Shown: positions 12,816 to 24,179 of the stretch, one piece after another
Position numbering within the stretch: the stretch's first letter is position 1
Layout of the letters: every line of letters starts with the position of its first letter
Assembly: GCA_023333565.1 (NCBI GenBank)
Contig: JAJKFH010002446.1
Coordinates: forward strand, 62,001 to 126,000
Direction: 5' to 3'
DNA length: 64,000 bases
DNA from: Puffinus mauretanicus
Taxonomy: Eukaryota > Chordata > Aves > Procellariiformes > Procellariidae
Made by a program: the position numbers and the translations under genes
Notes under the pieces: generated by a model
What the model saw: only the letters and a program-made list of their open reading frames with translations
Database searches by the model: none
What the model was told of the DNA's origin: nothing

Positions 12816-13604
12816 TAGTTTTGTTTTTGAAGTAATACTTTAAATGAGATATTAATTTTATTTTTCAATTGTATTTAGGCCAGGGAGGCAACGAAGAAGA
12901 CACAATTTTTTAAAAAAGATAAGGCTAGTACCTCGCCATAAATGAGCATCAAAGAAAATAACAAATCAGCAACTGATGATGATCCATTCAGAGCACTCAA
13001 TGACAAGGCAGTTCCTCAATTAATATGACACTATTAAAACACTACTATTGATAATGATAACAAATATATTAAGATGTTTATTTTAGATTCAATCAGATGT
13101 CAGTAATGAAGTAAGCATCCCGCTCCTGGTTTTGTTTTTAACATTACTAGATGTCAAAATACATAATTACTTATACTCTGGAATACTTATTTTCTTATTG
13201 TTTATTAGCATTCTAGCCTCAGCATCCTTTATTTGTGGTGGCATTTAATTTTGGTTTGTTATTAGTTGTTTATTTTTTCTGTGTGATTGGAAGATTTTTC
13301 ATTACTTTTTAAGCTCTAAATTGTTTTGTCTCATTCACTGTAGTGTTTTAAAGATGTTCGCTAAACATTTTAAAAATAGAAATATCTAAATGTGAAGAGA
13401 GGAAAAAAGTTTGTTAAGTAAGGTCATTCTCTTAATGTTACTTTTGGCAAATTCTGATCCTTTATTTCTTAAATTTGCCGCTTCCTCCTTTATCGTCACC
13501 ATTTGTCTCATCTTTGCTTTAACCTTAGTTCTCCTTTTACAGCTGTGGGAAATCACATTGGATGATATTCATTTTGAGAAGGTATTGGATTTATGAGAGC
13601 AAAT
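12816..13604. other. Intergenic, no feature seen
   Basis: AT-rich sequence between the provirus and a CR1 fragment, with no supported gene. Confidence 0.6.
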
Positions 13605-14995
13605 TATGTGCATCAACAGCTGGATTTTGCCTTGATGGACGCCTCCACCAGCGCACTCCCATCATGAGCCTATCCCACCATGTCTTCGTTATCCCAATGA
13701 GGTCACAGCCCTGTAACTACACTCAGACTTTTAACTTCTGCTTGTTCCCCATGCTGCATTCATCAGTGTGGAGGCATTTCAGAGAAGTGCCCAAGCATGC
13801 TGATTCCTCAGAACAGGCAAGACAGCTTTTAGCACAAGGCTGTTCTGCAGGCACTTTCTTCTTCACACGTCTAAGCTCAAGATTTCACTGCAGCTCTGTT
13901 TTGTTGATTGCTATGCCTCTTGGATTCCCACCACCTGGGCCCTTGGCTTGCCTGCCCTCTCCCTAACTTCCTTAGATGATTTTTGAGGTATCAATCCCTC
14001 CCCCATTGTTTCTAGTTTAAATTTCTGCCTGCCAAATTGGCCAGCTTGTTGGCAAAGATGGTTTTGCCCTATTCAGTCAGCTGGATCCCATCTCTTACAA
14101 GCATCTGTGGACCCTCAAAGAGGGTCCCATGGTCATACAAACTGAAGCCCTGCTGCCAACATCAGCTGCACAACTAGTTTTTAACCCGCAGGATCCATCG
14201 AGTCCTCGTCAGACCCTTCCCCTCAGTGGCAGAATCAAGGAGAACACCACCTCCATCCCCATACACTTGATCACTGCCCCAGTGCCCTTCAGTCATGCCT
14301 GATACTTCCCAGGTCATCTGTGGCAGTATCTTTGGCATCGATGTGGAACAGCAGCAGGGTGTAGTACATGAAGTGTGAGGCAAGCCTTGGTAGCTTCTCT
14401 ACAACGTCTCAAATTCGAGCATCCAGCAAGCAGCAAACCTCCCTAAATGCCAAATCAGGTCAGCGGATGGAGACCTTGGTCACCTGCAGTAGGGAGTCTC
14501 CAATCATGATCACTTGCCACTTCCTTCTAGTGGTCCCGAGTGGCTCAGGGTCTGCCACTGGAGGTGTTCCATTTGATGGCACTACAGCTCCTCATCAGCT
14601 ATGAGGGCAGCGAACTACTTCTGTAACTGCAAGTCATGAGGTGGGGCTGGAGCCTTCCTCCTGGTGTGAGAAGTCACCAGCTTCCAGCCTTTGCCATGAT
14701 GGGAGTTTCCACTTTCCGAAAGCACAAGCTCTTCCCATCTTTCCGCTACAGTTGAAGGTTGAGGTTCGTGAAGCTGCAGGGTCTCAGAGAAGTGCCAGTT
14801 GATCGCTTTCTCATCCTTTCGGATTCTGCACAGTTTGCTGACCTCCTCCCGTAGCTCTTTCACTTGGAGGCACAGCTCCTCAACAACTTCACTGCTATTG
14901 GCAGGCCAGAAGACCAAGTGCCCCAGCCCCAGGCACTCCGTGCTGCCTCAGACTTGAGAAGCTGCATCCTCCTTCTGAAGTTCTGTCTGGGTCCA
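13605..14995 (-). mobile_element. Old CR1 fragment spanning ORF1 and start of ORF2
   Basis: Read on the minus strand, 14917-14615 gives the ORF1 coiled-coil region (EELCLQVKELREEVSKLCRI, then WHFSETLQ) and the KAPAPPHDLQLQK stretch. About 14140-14020 gives the ORF1 esterase end (YDHGTLFEGPQ, DGIQLTE, GKTIFANKLA). About 13790-13610 gives the ORF2 endonuclease start (MGNKQK, ITKTWWDR). Many stops and shifts show long decay. It represents the 5' half of a CR1 whose reverse transcriptase part is missing. Ends are approximate. Confidence 0.82.
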
Positions 14996-17900
14996 AGGGT
15001 CCAATAGTGAAGGGACAGTGACTCCAAAACTTGAATTTGGATGTAAAACAGGCCTTGATTCATTGCTCTTAAGTTTTCTTTTAAAAATCCCAGATAAAAA
15101 ACCATGGGAATATTAAGAAGACATTTGCTAAAATCATAATAATAGATCACACTAAATATCTAAAATCTTAAAAAACAGGAAAAGATAACTTTCACTGAAA
15201 TTGTGCATTTACTTTTCTTAAAAATAATTAAAGCAAAATGAAAAAAGAATTTACTTTTTTTCCCCCAGCTATTTGTTTCTTTTTATCACCTGATTAATAA
15301 TGGATAAATTTAAATTAAATGAGGTAAATTCAGTGCGGGCAAATTCAATGATTTGGTGATGAGATCTCTACAAATAACTTCCTTGCTCATGTGTAAGCAG
15401 GAATTAAAAAAAAATCCAAGCACCTGTCACTAGGCATACCTGCTCTTCAACTACCAGTAACGTACACAGTAACCTCTCGCTTACCACTCATCAGGAATGA
15501 CCAGTCATGTTTGTGCAGGTCTTACATCAACAAATATAATACATCAATATGCATAAATATATTTTTACGAGTAGATAAATGTTGCAGTGCTACACCTGTG
15601 TAAATCCAGGGAATGACTCCTGTGAAGCAGTAGAGCTTGTCTATGTATGTCAGGTCCAATTTTTTCCTGTTATATGTATAGCCAAAAGTAAAAACTTGTG
15701 AACCTTTTTTTTCTAAATAATTAATTTGTATGTGGATTGAAGAAGAATTTTTTGGCCTTCAAACTCAGAAATGCCCAAATCACTTTGCACAATTGCATAT
15801 AAAATATGGGTAGTGCTGTTACTGTGCTGTCAAATGTGACAGCCATTCTGTACTCAGCAATATTTCAAACACCATCCAAATGCAACCATACAAATGTCAC
15901 CTCTGCCTATGGAACTTTATAAATGAAGCAATATTAATAAATTAAGGGACAGTGGAGTGCATGCAGAAGCAGCCAAGTCTACCTGAGGATTACAATAGGG
16001 AGTTCTGGGTGGGCAATCAAGTTTAAACTGCAGAACTGCCAAGGCACACGGATTCTCTGTACGATAAAACGGATTTCCGGTCCCACACTGAGGGAAACTG
16101 AGAAACGTTTGCCTATAGCCAGACCAGAGAAAATTCTGCTATTACACCGTTTATCTATTATATGCTATTATACCATTTACCAAATCATTTTGACTTCTCC
16201 TCACAGAAGTATATGATTAGATATGTGGGAGGCCATCATATTTCCACTCCAAATTTCTGAAGATAGCATTTTCATATGAATTACCATGACAGAGAATGAT
16301 ACTCCTCTCCTAGGCTCCTTGGTAAGGGAAACTCCTCTCCAAGCCTTTCAAGCAGAAATGAAGACCTCCAAACACATGAGCTAATGTGAATCTGAAGGGT
16401 CACTAAGTACCATTGTAATTACCTATTTATCTTGTACCCAATAGACCAGAAGAGTAAAAATATATCTTGCCCCTTTACATCGTATGTACTTGCTATGCTT
16501 AATGAAAGGGGTTTTTTTCCAAATCATCTCCTTGTTTGGCACATCAGACCTCCTACTCCTGCAATTTTAGGGGTTTCCTTTCACGGAGAGGAAGCAGCTG
16601 TACAGTATCACATACTCTTCAGAGGGGATGCTTTTCAGAGGGGGCAGTGCACACCAAATTAGTTTCTTTCAATCCTAGCCTTCGCGTACTGTACAGGTTT
16701 ATAAATTGTGCAGTGTTCTAATGATGTCAACCTTTTGTTATAAACCAACCCCAAAGAAACACGATAATAGGCCGCCATTCATAAATGTTATTATTCAGGA
16801 TGGCTGCCATCCTCCTTATCTTTAAAGGGGCCAAACCTCAAAATGGTCAACATTTCCTCAAAGTTATAACCGCATATGAAGATGTGGGAATTATTTTCTA
16901 GCAGCATAAAGTTGTTCTCAGGAGAAATGGCTGCAGCTCTGCGGTGCTTACTCAGCCTACACAACAGCCTACACAACAGAGACAATGCAAAGCTACATGG
17001 AGTAAGTGACAGAAGCAGAGCACTGGAAGAAGACAGCTGCTCGATCAGGATTTGCTTTTGGCATTGATAAAGCAGCCAGTCACTCAGAGTGACAAATTTT
17101 AAAGGTGAATAAAACAACTCATAGACCCATATCTAGTTTTCTATAGTATAGGCTGGGGCAGAGGAAGTAGTTGGTTTGTGCTGGCGAATGGTTGTTAGGG
17201 GTACCCTGAGAGACACAGGTCTTGCCATAAACTCTTGTCAGTGGAACAATCAGTAAAACCAGATCCAGCTCCAGTGCTATCTTTTCCTCTCCTAGTATCC
17301 TCACCTTTGGGTTGGCAAATAAGTTTCTTCCTGCCCGGCAGAACAGTGTTAACCATACACTGCTTAGGAAGTATAAAGGAACAGTGCCGGTGGTAGTGGG
17401 AGTTAATAATGGAAGTGGGGAACAGAAGAGGTCGAATGATAGCTCCTAATCTAAAGTAGAAGTCACCTTGCTGTGCAAGTCAGGGGAAGGCAGAGAAACC
17501 AGATCTTGCAAATTAGTCATAGCATATTAGGCTTTGCAGGAAAAGCTCACCTTAAAACAGAAACGGCTTCCGCATCCCATGATTTCAGAGCTAGGAATCT
17601 AGTCTAAGCTCTGTAGCAGGTCTCTAGGTCTGAACCTTCTACAGAATGCTGTTTACCATCTCTGACTGCCTTGAAAGGTTCTTTGCCTTGGACTAGAGAC
17701 ATCAACCTTTTTTTCCTAATCGCGAGCCTCCTGATGATTGCAGTCCTTCTGCCTGGCATTTGGGCAGAGCACTTGCGCAGTAGGCGGTAGCAGAGAGCGT
17801 CTAATACTTTTGCATGGTCCAGAACTATGCGAGGCTTTGGCACACAAAAAGGATGAGGAAAGCAGAGAGCTGAGGGAGGATTGCTGGGATCTTGGCCAGA

Positions 17901-18294
17901 AGTCATGTCCTCAGACAGCAGGAAGAAAAGATCACTAGAATAAAAAGCAATTAGTTTTAGCTATTTGAAAAACTAATGGTTACTAACTAATAGTAATGGT
18001 TCTCTTTAAGGAACTATTTTTGTTATCTTACTGAAGAATACAGAGACAATGGACGGGAGGCATGCAAAGAAATAGGAGCAACTTAATATAATTCCTGAAA
18101 TGTTTTGAGTGTTGGAGATCCTAGTATTTTAAGCAATACTTAAGGAATCAAAATACAATTACTCCACTAAGCCACAGAAAGAGATTTTTAAGGATTAGGC
18201 TTTTCCAGTAGCAAACTGAAGGTTAGCAACATTTGTTTGAAAGTAACTGTTTCAAACTAATTGGAACACTGGATATACACGGTGAGATCCTGGT
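14996..18294. other. Intergenic, no feature seen
   Basis: 3.3 kb of AT-rich DNA without a supported gene. It contains a small direct duplication of CAGCCTACACAA near 16,953-16,978. Confidence 0.55.
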
Positions 18295-19960
18295 ACTTCT
18301 TCTAAGGGAAGCTCCCAGGAAACTAGAGGCTGGTCAGCCTCACCTCAATACCTGGGAAGGTGATGGGGCAACTAATCCTGGAAGCCATTTCCAGGCACAT
18401 GAAGGACAAGGAAGTCATCAGGAGCAGTCAGCATAGATTCACCAGCCGGAAGTCACACTTGACCAACTTGGTAACCATCTAGATTAAATTACTGTCTTGG
18501 TAGACGAGGGGAGAGCAATGGATATTGTCTACCTAGACTTCAGTAAGGCTTTTGACATTATCTCCCATAAGATCCTCATAGACAAGATGATGAAGCTGGC
18601 ACAAAATCTAGTCGGAGGCCAGTAACTAGCAGTGTACCCCATGAGTCAGTACTGGGTCCAGTCCTGTTTAACATCTTCATTAATTATCTGGATGATGGGG
18701 CAGATGATACAAAACTGGGAGGAATGGCTGATATGCCAGAGGGTTGTGCCGCCATCCAGAGGGACCTGGACAGGCTGGAGAAGTGGGCTGACAGGAACCT
18801 CATGCAGTTCAACAAGGGCAAGTGCAAAGTCCTGCACCTGGGGAGGAACAACCCCAGGCACCAGTAGGTAGTGAGGGCCACCCAGCTGGAAAGCAGTTTT
18901 GCAAAAAAGACCTGAGCGTCCTGGTGGACACCAAGCTGAATGTGAGCCAGCAATGCACTATTACGGCAAAGAAGGCTAATGATATCCTGGGCTGCATTAG
19001 GAGGTGTGGAAGGATTTTTATTAAATAACGGACATCCTATGAACATTCCAAGCACTGAGGATTTGTTAACAACAGTATAAGGCAAAGGGTTGCTAAAGAG
19101 CAATTGTAGTTTTAGAGTCTCTGAAGCGATAGCAGAATAGGGAAGCAGGCTGAGGAATGTAACTATCAGCAGATTAGGTAACGGAATGCAGGCGCGGGAA
19201 GCGTTCGCGTGGACACCTGCTTTTGACCAATCTGTGTATATTAAGATTCGTGTGCTTGCTGACTGTAGACCAATAGGGGGACTAGATGCATGTGTATCTG
19301 GGTAGAAGAATGTATATAAACCGAGCTATTTGGGCAATAAAGTGGCATTAACTTGATCACATTGGTCACTGTGTTGTGTCCGAGACTTCCGCGTCTGCAA
19401 GGAGGAGTATTGCCAACAGGTCAAGGGAGGTGATCGTTGCCGTCTATTCAGCACTGGTGAGGCCACACCTGGAGTGCTGTGTCCAGTTCTGGGCTCCCCA
19501 GTACAAGAGAGACATCGACATGTTGGAGAGAGTCCAACAATGGGCCACGAATATAATTAAGGGACTGGAGCATCTTACACATGAGGAAAGGCTGAGAAAG
19601 CTGGGATGTTTAACCTAAAGAAGAGAGGGCTGAGGGGAGATCTTATCCATGTATATGAATAGGTGAAGGGAGGGTGTTAAGAAGATTGGAGCCAGGCTCT
19701 TTTCAGTGGTGCCCAGTGACAGGACAAGAGGCCATGGGCACAAACTGAAGAACAGGAGGGTCCACCTAAACATAAGGAAACACTTTTTTACCATGGGGGT
19801 GAGCAAGCACTGAAACAGGTTGCCCAGAGGAGTGGTGGACTCTCTATCCTTGGACATATTCAGAAGCCATCTGGACATGGTCCCGGGCAACCAGCTCTAG
19901 GTGGCCCTGTCCGAGCAGGTGAGTTGGACCCCTTCCAAACTTAAGGATTTTGTGATTCTT
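18295..19960 (+). mobile_element. CR1 copy (ORF2 3' part and tail), interrupted by a solo LTR
   Basis: The copy starts in the reverse transcriptase region. [20 protein letters not shown] is at about 18500-18560, followed by the [17 protein letters not shown] region in shifted frames and the [13 protein letters not shown] region. The second part, from 19400, reads [20 protein letters not shown] and [18 protein letters not shown], then the CR1 3' UTR ending near TTGTGATTCTTAGA. Several stops and shifts make it non-functional. Its two parts join exactly when the 395-bp LTR and one duplicate are removed. Confidence 0.9.
19005..19399 (+). mobile_element. Solo retroviral LTR nested in CR1
   Basis: A 395-bp element starts TGTGGAAGG and ends CGTCTGCA, flanked by the perfect 6-bp duplication AGGAGG (18999-19004 and 19400-19405). 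It has CCAAT motifs (about 19226 and 19270), a TGTATATAAA TATA box (19311-19320) and AATAAA (19336-19341), giving plus orientation. A 6-bp duplication fits alpha- or betaretrovirus-type integrases. No internal sequence remains, so the provirus was lost by LTR-LTR recombination. It is younger than the CR1 it splits. Confidence 0.92.
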
Positions 19961-20394
19961 AGATGTTTTTATTCACCTTCTAGCATTACTTTTATAGCCT
20001 TTGTAATAGAAAGGAAATAAAAGTGAAAAATATGAAAGCAGGAAGGAATAAGAGACATGCTGAACTGAAATTCAGAAAAAAATCTGAAGATAAACTGTTT
20101 AAGATTTTTCACTAAGACCTATTTGGATAGCACTTTATGAAGAAAATATAAGATCATTCTCACAGCAAAAACAAAGTGATTTTTTTTTAATCCCACTCAT
20201 AGAGAATGGACCCTGAATATAAAGTTTCTGTTGTGCTGTAGAAGAAAACAAAGTTTTCATCCTCACAAATCTCATAACAGTTACTAGATAATGCCTGATA
20301 ATTCGTAATATATATATATAAAACAGCGTTCTTTTTTCCCCACTTATTTTTAAATGGAAGTAGAAAACTTGCTTGGATCCAAAGAGCTCAAATG
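19961..20394. other. Intergenic, no feature seen
   Basis: AT-rich spacer between the CR1 tail and the inverted-repeat element. Confidence 0.6.
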
Positions 20395-21135
20395 AACTGG
20401 CAAGGCCTATTAAAAGTGCCAAAAAAACAACTCCTTTTAATTAATTCTTATTTCAGATAGGCAACACACTTCACTCTGAAAGCTCTCCTATAAGTTCAGC
20501 AATTGCCCCAAAGAAATACTGCCAAAAGATGTCAAGTAGCCATTTTCTCCACATCTGCTCTGTTTCAGAGGATTCAATTTGGTCCTTTGAACAAAATCTA
20601 TACAAATATCCTGAAAATTTCTTTAGATACCATAGGTACAAGATGAGATAAACTTGGCTGTTAGACCAGCAGTGTAAAAAAAAAACTGTATGGAACTTGC
20701 AGAGATATCACAATCTGGTATTAACAACATCATTACTGAATGCAAATACTAAATACTGACTCACTGACTGCTAGCAATATGTAAACGTACTCTATCTATT
20801 GATTGCGTAGTTAAAGTCCTGGAAACTCAGCTAAGAGTAAACATTTTAAATTTTATTGGATACCTTGATATAAAAGTGATGCTGGAGATTACTAACCTAC
20901 TCAGAATCCTGGATTCCAGAGATAGCTAAGTGCCTGTTGACCCTCTAAGATTTAAAAAAATAATACTTACAGCCAACAAAAATTAAAAACCAAACAAACC
21001 CCTCCCCCCCAAACCCCACAAAATTATTACTGATCTACAAAATGAAAAACATTTTCAAAACAATATTGCCTATCTGAAATAAGAATTAATTAAAAGGAGT
21101 TGGTTTTTTGGCACTTTTAATAGGCCTTGCCAGTT
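20395..21135. repeat. 70-bp inverted repeat pair with 600-bp spacer (possible non-autonomous DNA transposon)
   Basis: The left arm (20395-20464) and right arm (21066-21135) are reverse complements over 70 bp with one mismatch. The outer ends read AACTGGCAAGGCC and the inner ends GATAGGCAA. The arms contain CTCCTTTTAATTAATTC. The 600-bp interior is AT-rich and non-coding. No clear target duplication was found beside the outer ends, so either a terminal-inverted-repeat transposon or a secondary inverted duplication is possible. Confidence 0.75.
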
Positions 21136-21899
21136 AAATATTATTTAATTTCTGGCTCTTGGCATAGAACATATGAACCGAACATATCTTCTTAGCATGC
21201 TAGATTTAAATTACATGAAAAAGATGCTGCTTTTTTACACTTCACTGGTAACTGGATTTTAAAGCAGAGCATATATACTTTTGAATAAATTACAGCAAAG
21301 AATTTAAGGAAAATTAAGGCTAAAGTTTGAATAATCAAAACAGACTAAATCAATCCCATAGCTGAATTCAGTGTGATAGACTGTATCTATATAAATGACC
21401 TTTGTGTTTTATTAGTTTTTCGATTATTGTGATGCACTTTAACAGAGAGTTTCAAAATTGCATGCTACAAATAAAGAAGATTTAGGTTCAAATTAAACTG
21501 GGGAAACAGGGCTGGGGGAGGTTTTCACTCACATGCAAGGAAGTTGTGTCCTTCAAAGGACAGCTGTAAAGACAACACAATCTTTGATAGCTGTTATAAT
21601 TTGTTTTCTACCAGCAGGAACCCAATGTTTACCAAGATTTTTTTTTTTTTGAGACATATCAATATTCTCATTATCACAACAGATTTTAAGACCACAGTTG
21701 TAAAATTTGGTGTTAAAAATCAGCCAGGTTGCCATGCTCATAAAGGAGAACAAACGGCAGCGCTGCAGGCAGTGGCAACAGACCCAACACTGAGACAGAA
21801 AACAGACCCAGGCAAACTCCATCAGGTTCACACAGGCCAGCATCACTGACAGACATTTATACTCTACTATAAAAAAACTTCAGTATTTCCCAATGCTTA
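21136..21899. other. Intergenic, no feature seen
   Basis: AT-rich DNA. Short opposing open frames near 21,550-21,850 show no recognisable domain. Confidence 0.55.
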
Positions 21900-22494
21900 C
21901 GTGCCATTCCCACCTCGCTGCATGTGATAACCAGCCAGCCAGGGTGCACCCAGTCCCACCACACGCTCCCTGAATCACTTACAGCAAGTGCCGCCTCTGA
22001 GTGACGGCTTCAGGGAGCTCGGACAGACGGACCACAGGCATTAGGGATCACGGGGCGACCACTGACCCCAAAAGAGGCGCCTGAGGGATACACCGGAGAG
22101 CCGTGGCTGCGGGGAGGTTTCAGAGCATGGCTTCCTTGGCCTGCTGACAAGGGAGAGCCCCGCTCGCCCTTCAGCAGTCAGGAATTTCCCCCACTGACTG
22201 GTGAAGGAAACTCATATTCAGGCAGATCCCCATCTTCCGACAAAACAGAAATCTTCCTGATGTACAGAAATAGGAGGTAGATTTTAACACTGACAGTACC
22301 TCAGCTCGTTTCCCCACAAAACTCTCTCTGGTATCTGCACAAGCGACATGTCACAACACACAGTACCTGGCAAGCCATGTCAGCCCGTCTCCCCACTCAA
22401 TTTTTCCAAAGCACAAGAGACAGTACACATTTTGTCCACTTGCCTGCAATTTAGTGCGTGTTTTATAGTATTTTGCCTTAAAAGAGGGCAGCTG

Positions 22495-22790
22495 AGCGTT
22501 AGAGGAGAAAACTGCCTCCTCCTTCCTCATGGCGGTTGCCTCTTGCGTAGGGCGCAGGCCTAAGGAGGGGGGGGCTTTCCCTGAGAGCGTCTGGGCCTGT
22601 GGAGGGAAGGTTTCGGAAGGGGCTGCGTGTGCGGGGGGCTGGAGCTGCATGGAGTTGTGAGGGAGCCTGCAGGATAGCGTGCATGGCGCTGCGGGGAAGG
22701 GTCCGGAGTAGGTATGCCTGAGTCCTGAGAACCCACAGGGGACTCTGCACAGGGCGGCTGAGGCCATGGAGGTTTGCTCCATGGGAAAAC
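22495..22790. promoter_or_regulatory. CpG-rich, promoter-like island
   Basis: About 300 bp with roughly a dozen CpG dinucleotides, in a window otherwise nearly free of them, within a broader GC-rich segment (about 21,900-22,800). It contains ATGGCGG (22529-22535), the core of a YY1 site often found just downstream of TATA-less promoters. No TATA box was seen. The GC-rich block could also drive minus-strand transcription. Assignment rests on base composition and the adjacent exon candidate. Confidence 0.5.
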
Positions 22791-22945
22791 GTGCCCCAAG
22801 TTACAAGGCTGTGCTGTGAGGATGCTGTGGGTGGAGAGTTGTGTTCACAGTCTTCTCCTATTTTTTTCCCTTATTACTTTTTTTTTTTAATCAAAAGCAT
22901 TCAGAGCCTTATCATTTAAAATGGTAATTGTTTCCTGTTTTTCAG

Positions 22946-23065
22946 GAAAACTGTTTTATCAAGAAGGGCGCTGTAAGGTCTCCACATAGTCTGACTCCGC
23001 TTACCACAGTTCAATGTTGAAGGCTCAGATGCAGCTGGTTTTGGTTAAATTCCTGAGTCCAAGAG
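22946..23065 (+). other. Candidate spliced exon downstream of the CpG-rich island
   Basis: A 120-bp segment is bounded by a strong acceptor (CTGTTTTTCAG) and donor (AG|GTGAGA). It contains an ATG at 23014 opening MLKAQMQLVLVKFLSPR up to the donor (phase 1), with an upstream in-frame stop. This fits a second exon carrying the start codon, or an lncRNA exon. The peptide was not recognised. No convincing next coding exon was identified. Confidence 0.4.
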
Positions 23066-24179
23066 GTGAGAGCACTCCAGTTACCAAATACACCACCCTG
23101 TGAGTCACAAACAATTGCTGAAGGATGGGGAACGTTACTGCAGATGTTTGCAGTGACACTAAATTCTTAAGTCATTTCAAGTAACACTACACTACCAGGA
23201 AGTTGGGGTTTTTTCCCCCCTAAAAGGAGATTATGAATAGTCTAGAACAGAGGTCTTAGATCATGGGGTTTGGATCATTTTCCACAGTTATACTGAAAAA
23301 TTAAGTAACTCACTGTATCTTGAGAAGTAGTTTTGTTGTTCATCACTGTGTGTTTGCAGTAGTTCTGAGTCGCTGACATAACTTTTGGCTAACAGTTTCA
23401 ACTTGCATGTTAGCTGGATGTGCTGCTTTTAACATAACTAAAGCAATTGGTTAACCTCTTTCAGGATGGCCTGTCATAAAGGCATTTCATTATGAGTTTA
23501 TGGGTTAAAACGGTTTGGGCTCAGCAGATGGTTCTCTTAATCAGGCATCCCCTTCACGCCTGCATGTGCCTACATTGCTGTTGGAACTTTGAGAGTCATT
23601 TTCAAGACTTGGGTCTGAATGTGCCGCAGCAGCCAGCACAGCACATTCATGATCGATTTTCTTGGCTTGTAAGTAAGCCTGTAATGAATGATCAGTATTT
23701 AGTATAACATTCAATAGCATGGGGGGTACAAATGGAAGAGTTAACTATTCGTTGGAGAGAGAGAGATACTCTTTAGCACTGTATTTCACTCCACACAAGC
23801 CACAACCAAGCAACTACAGCCATAATTACACGGCTGAGTTTGGTTTTTTTTAATTCCACTGATGAATGTTTCTGTGTCTGCTTTTATATATTTTTTTCAG
23901 CTAGCATCAATGTTATTGGATAGTAGGCTTTCAGTGTTGGGCAAGGCTGTGAACAGCTCCAATGTCACATGTCAAAATGTCACAGATAATCACCAAAAAT
24001 CTTGGTTTGTCCTATTAGAAAGGATAGAATCACAACTCAGTAACTTCTTACTATTTTTGAATGCTTCTGCCTATTTTTGCATTGGTATGCATGGAACTTC
24101 AGTGTCAGAGAGGTAGGGGAGAACTTCAGCATTTTTTCATAATTTGAAGTAGAAACCTGGTAAAAATTGAGGAATCAAA
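23066..24179. other. Intergenic or intronic, nothing firm
   Basis: Contains a possible donor (CTT|GTAAGT at about 23668) and a possible acceptor (TTTTTTTCAG near 23900), without a consistent coding model. Confidence 0.4.
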
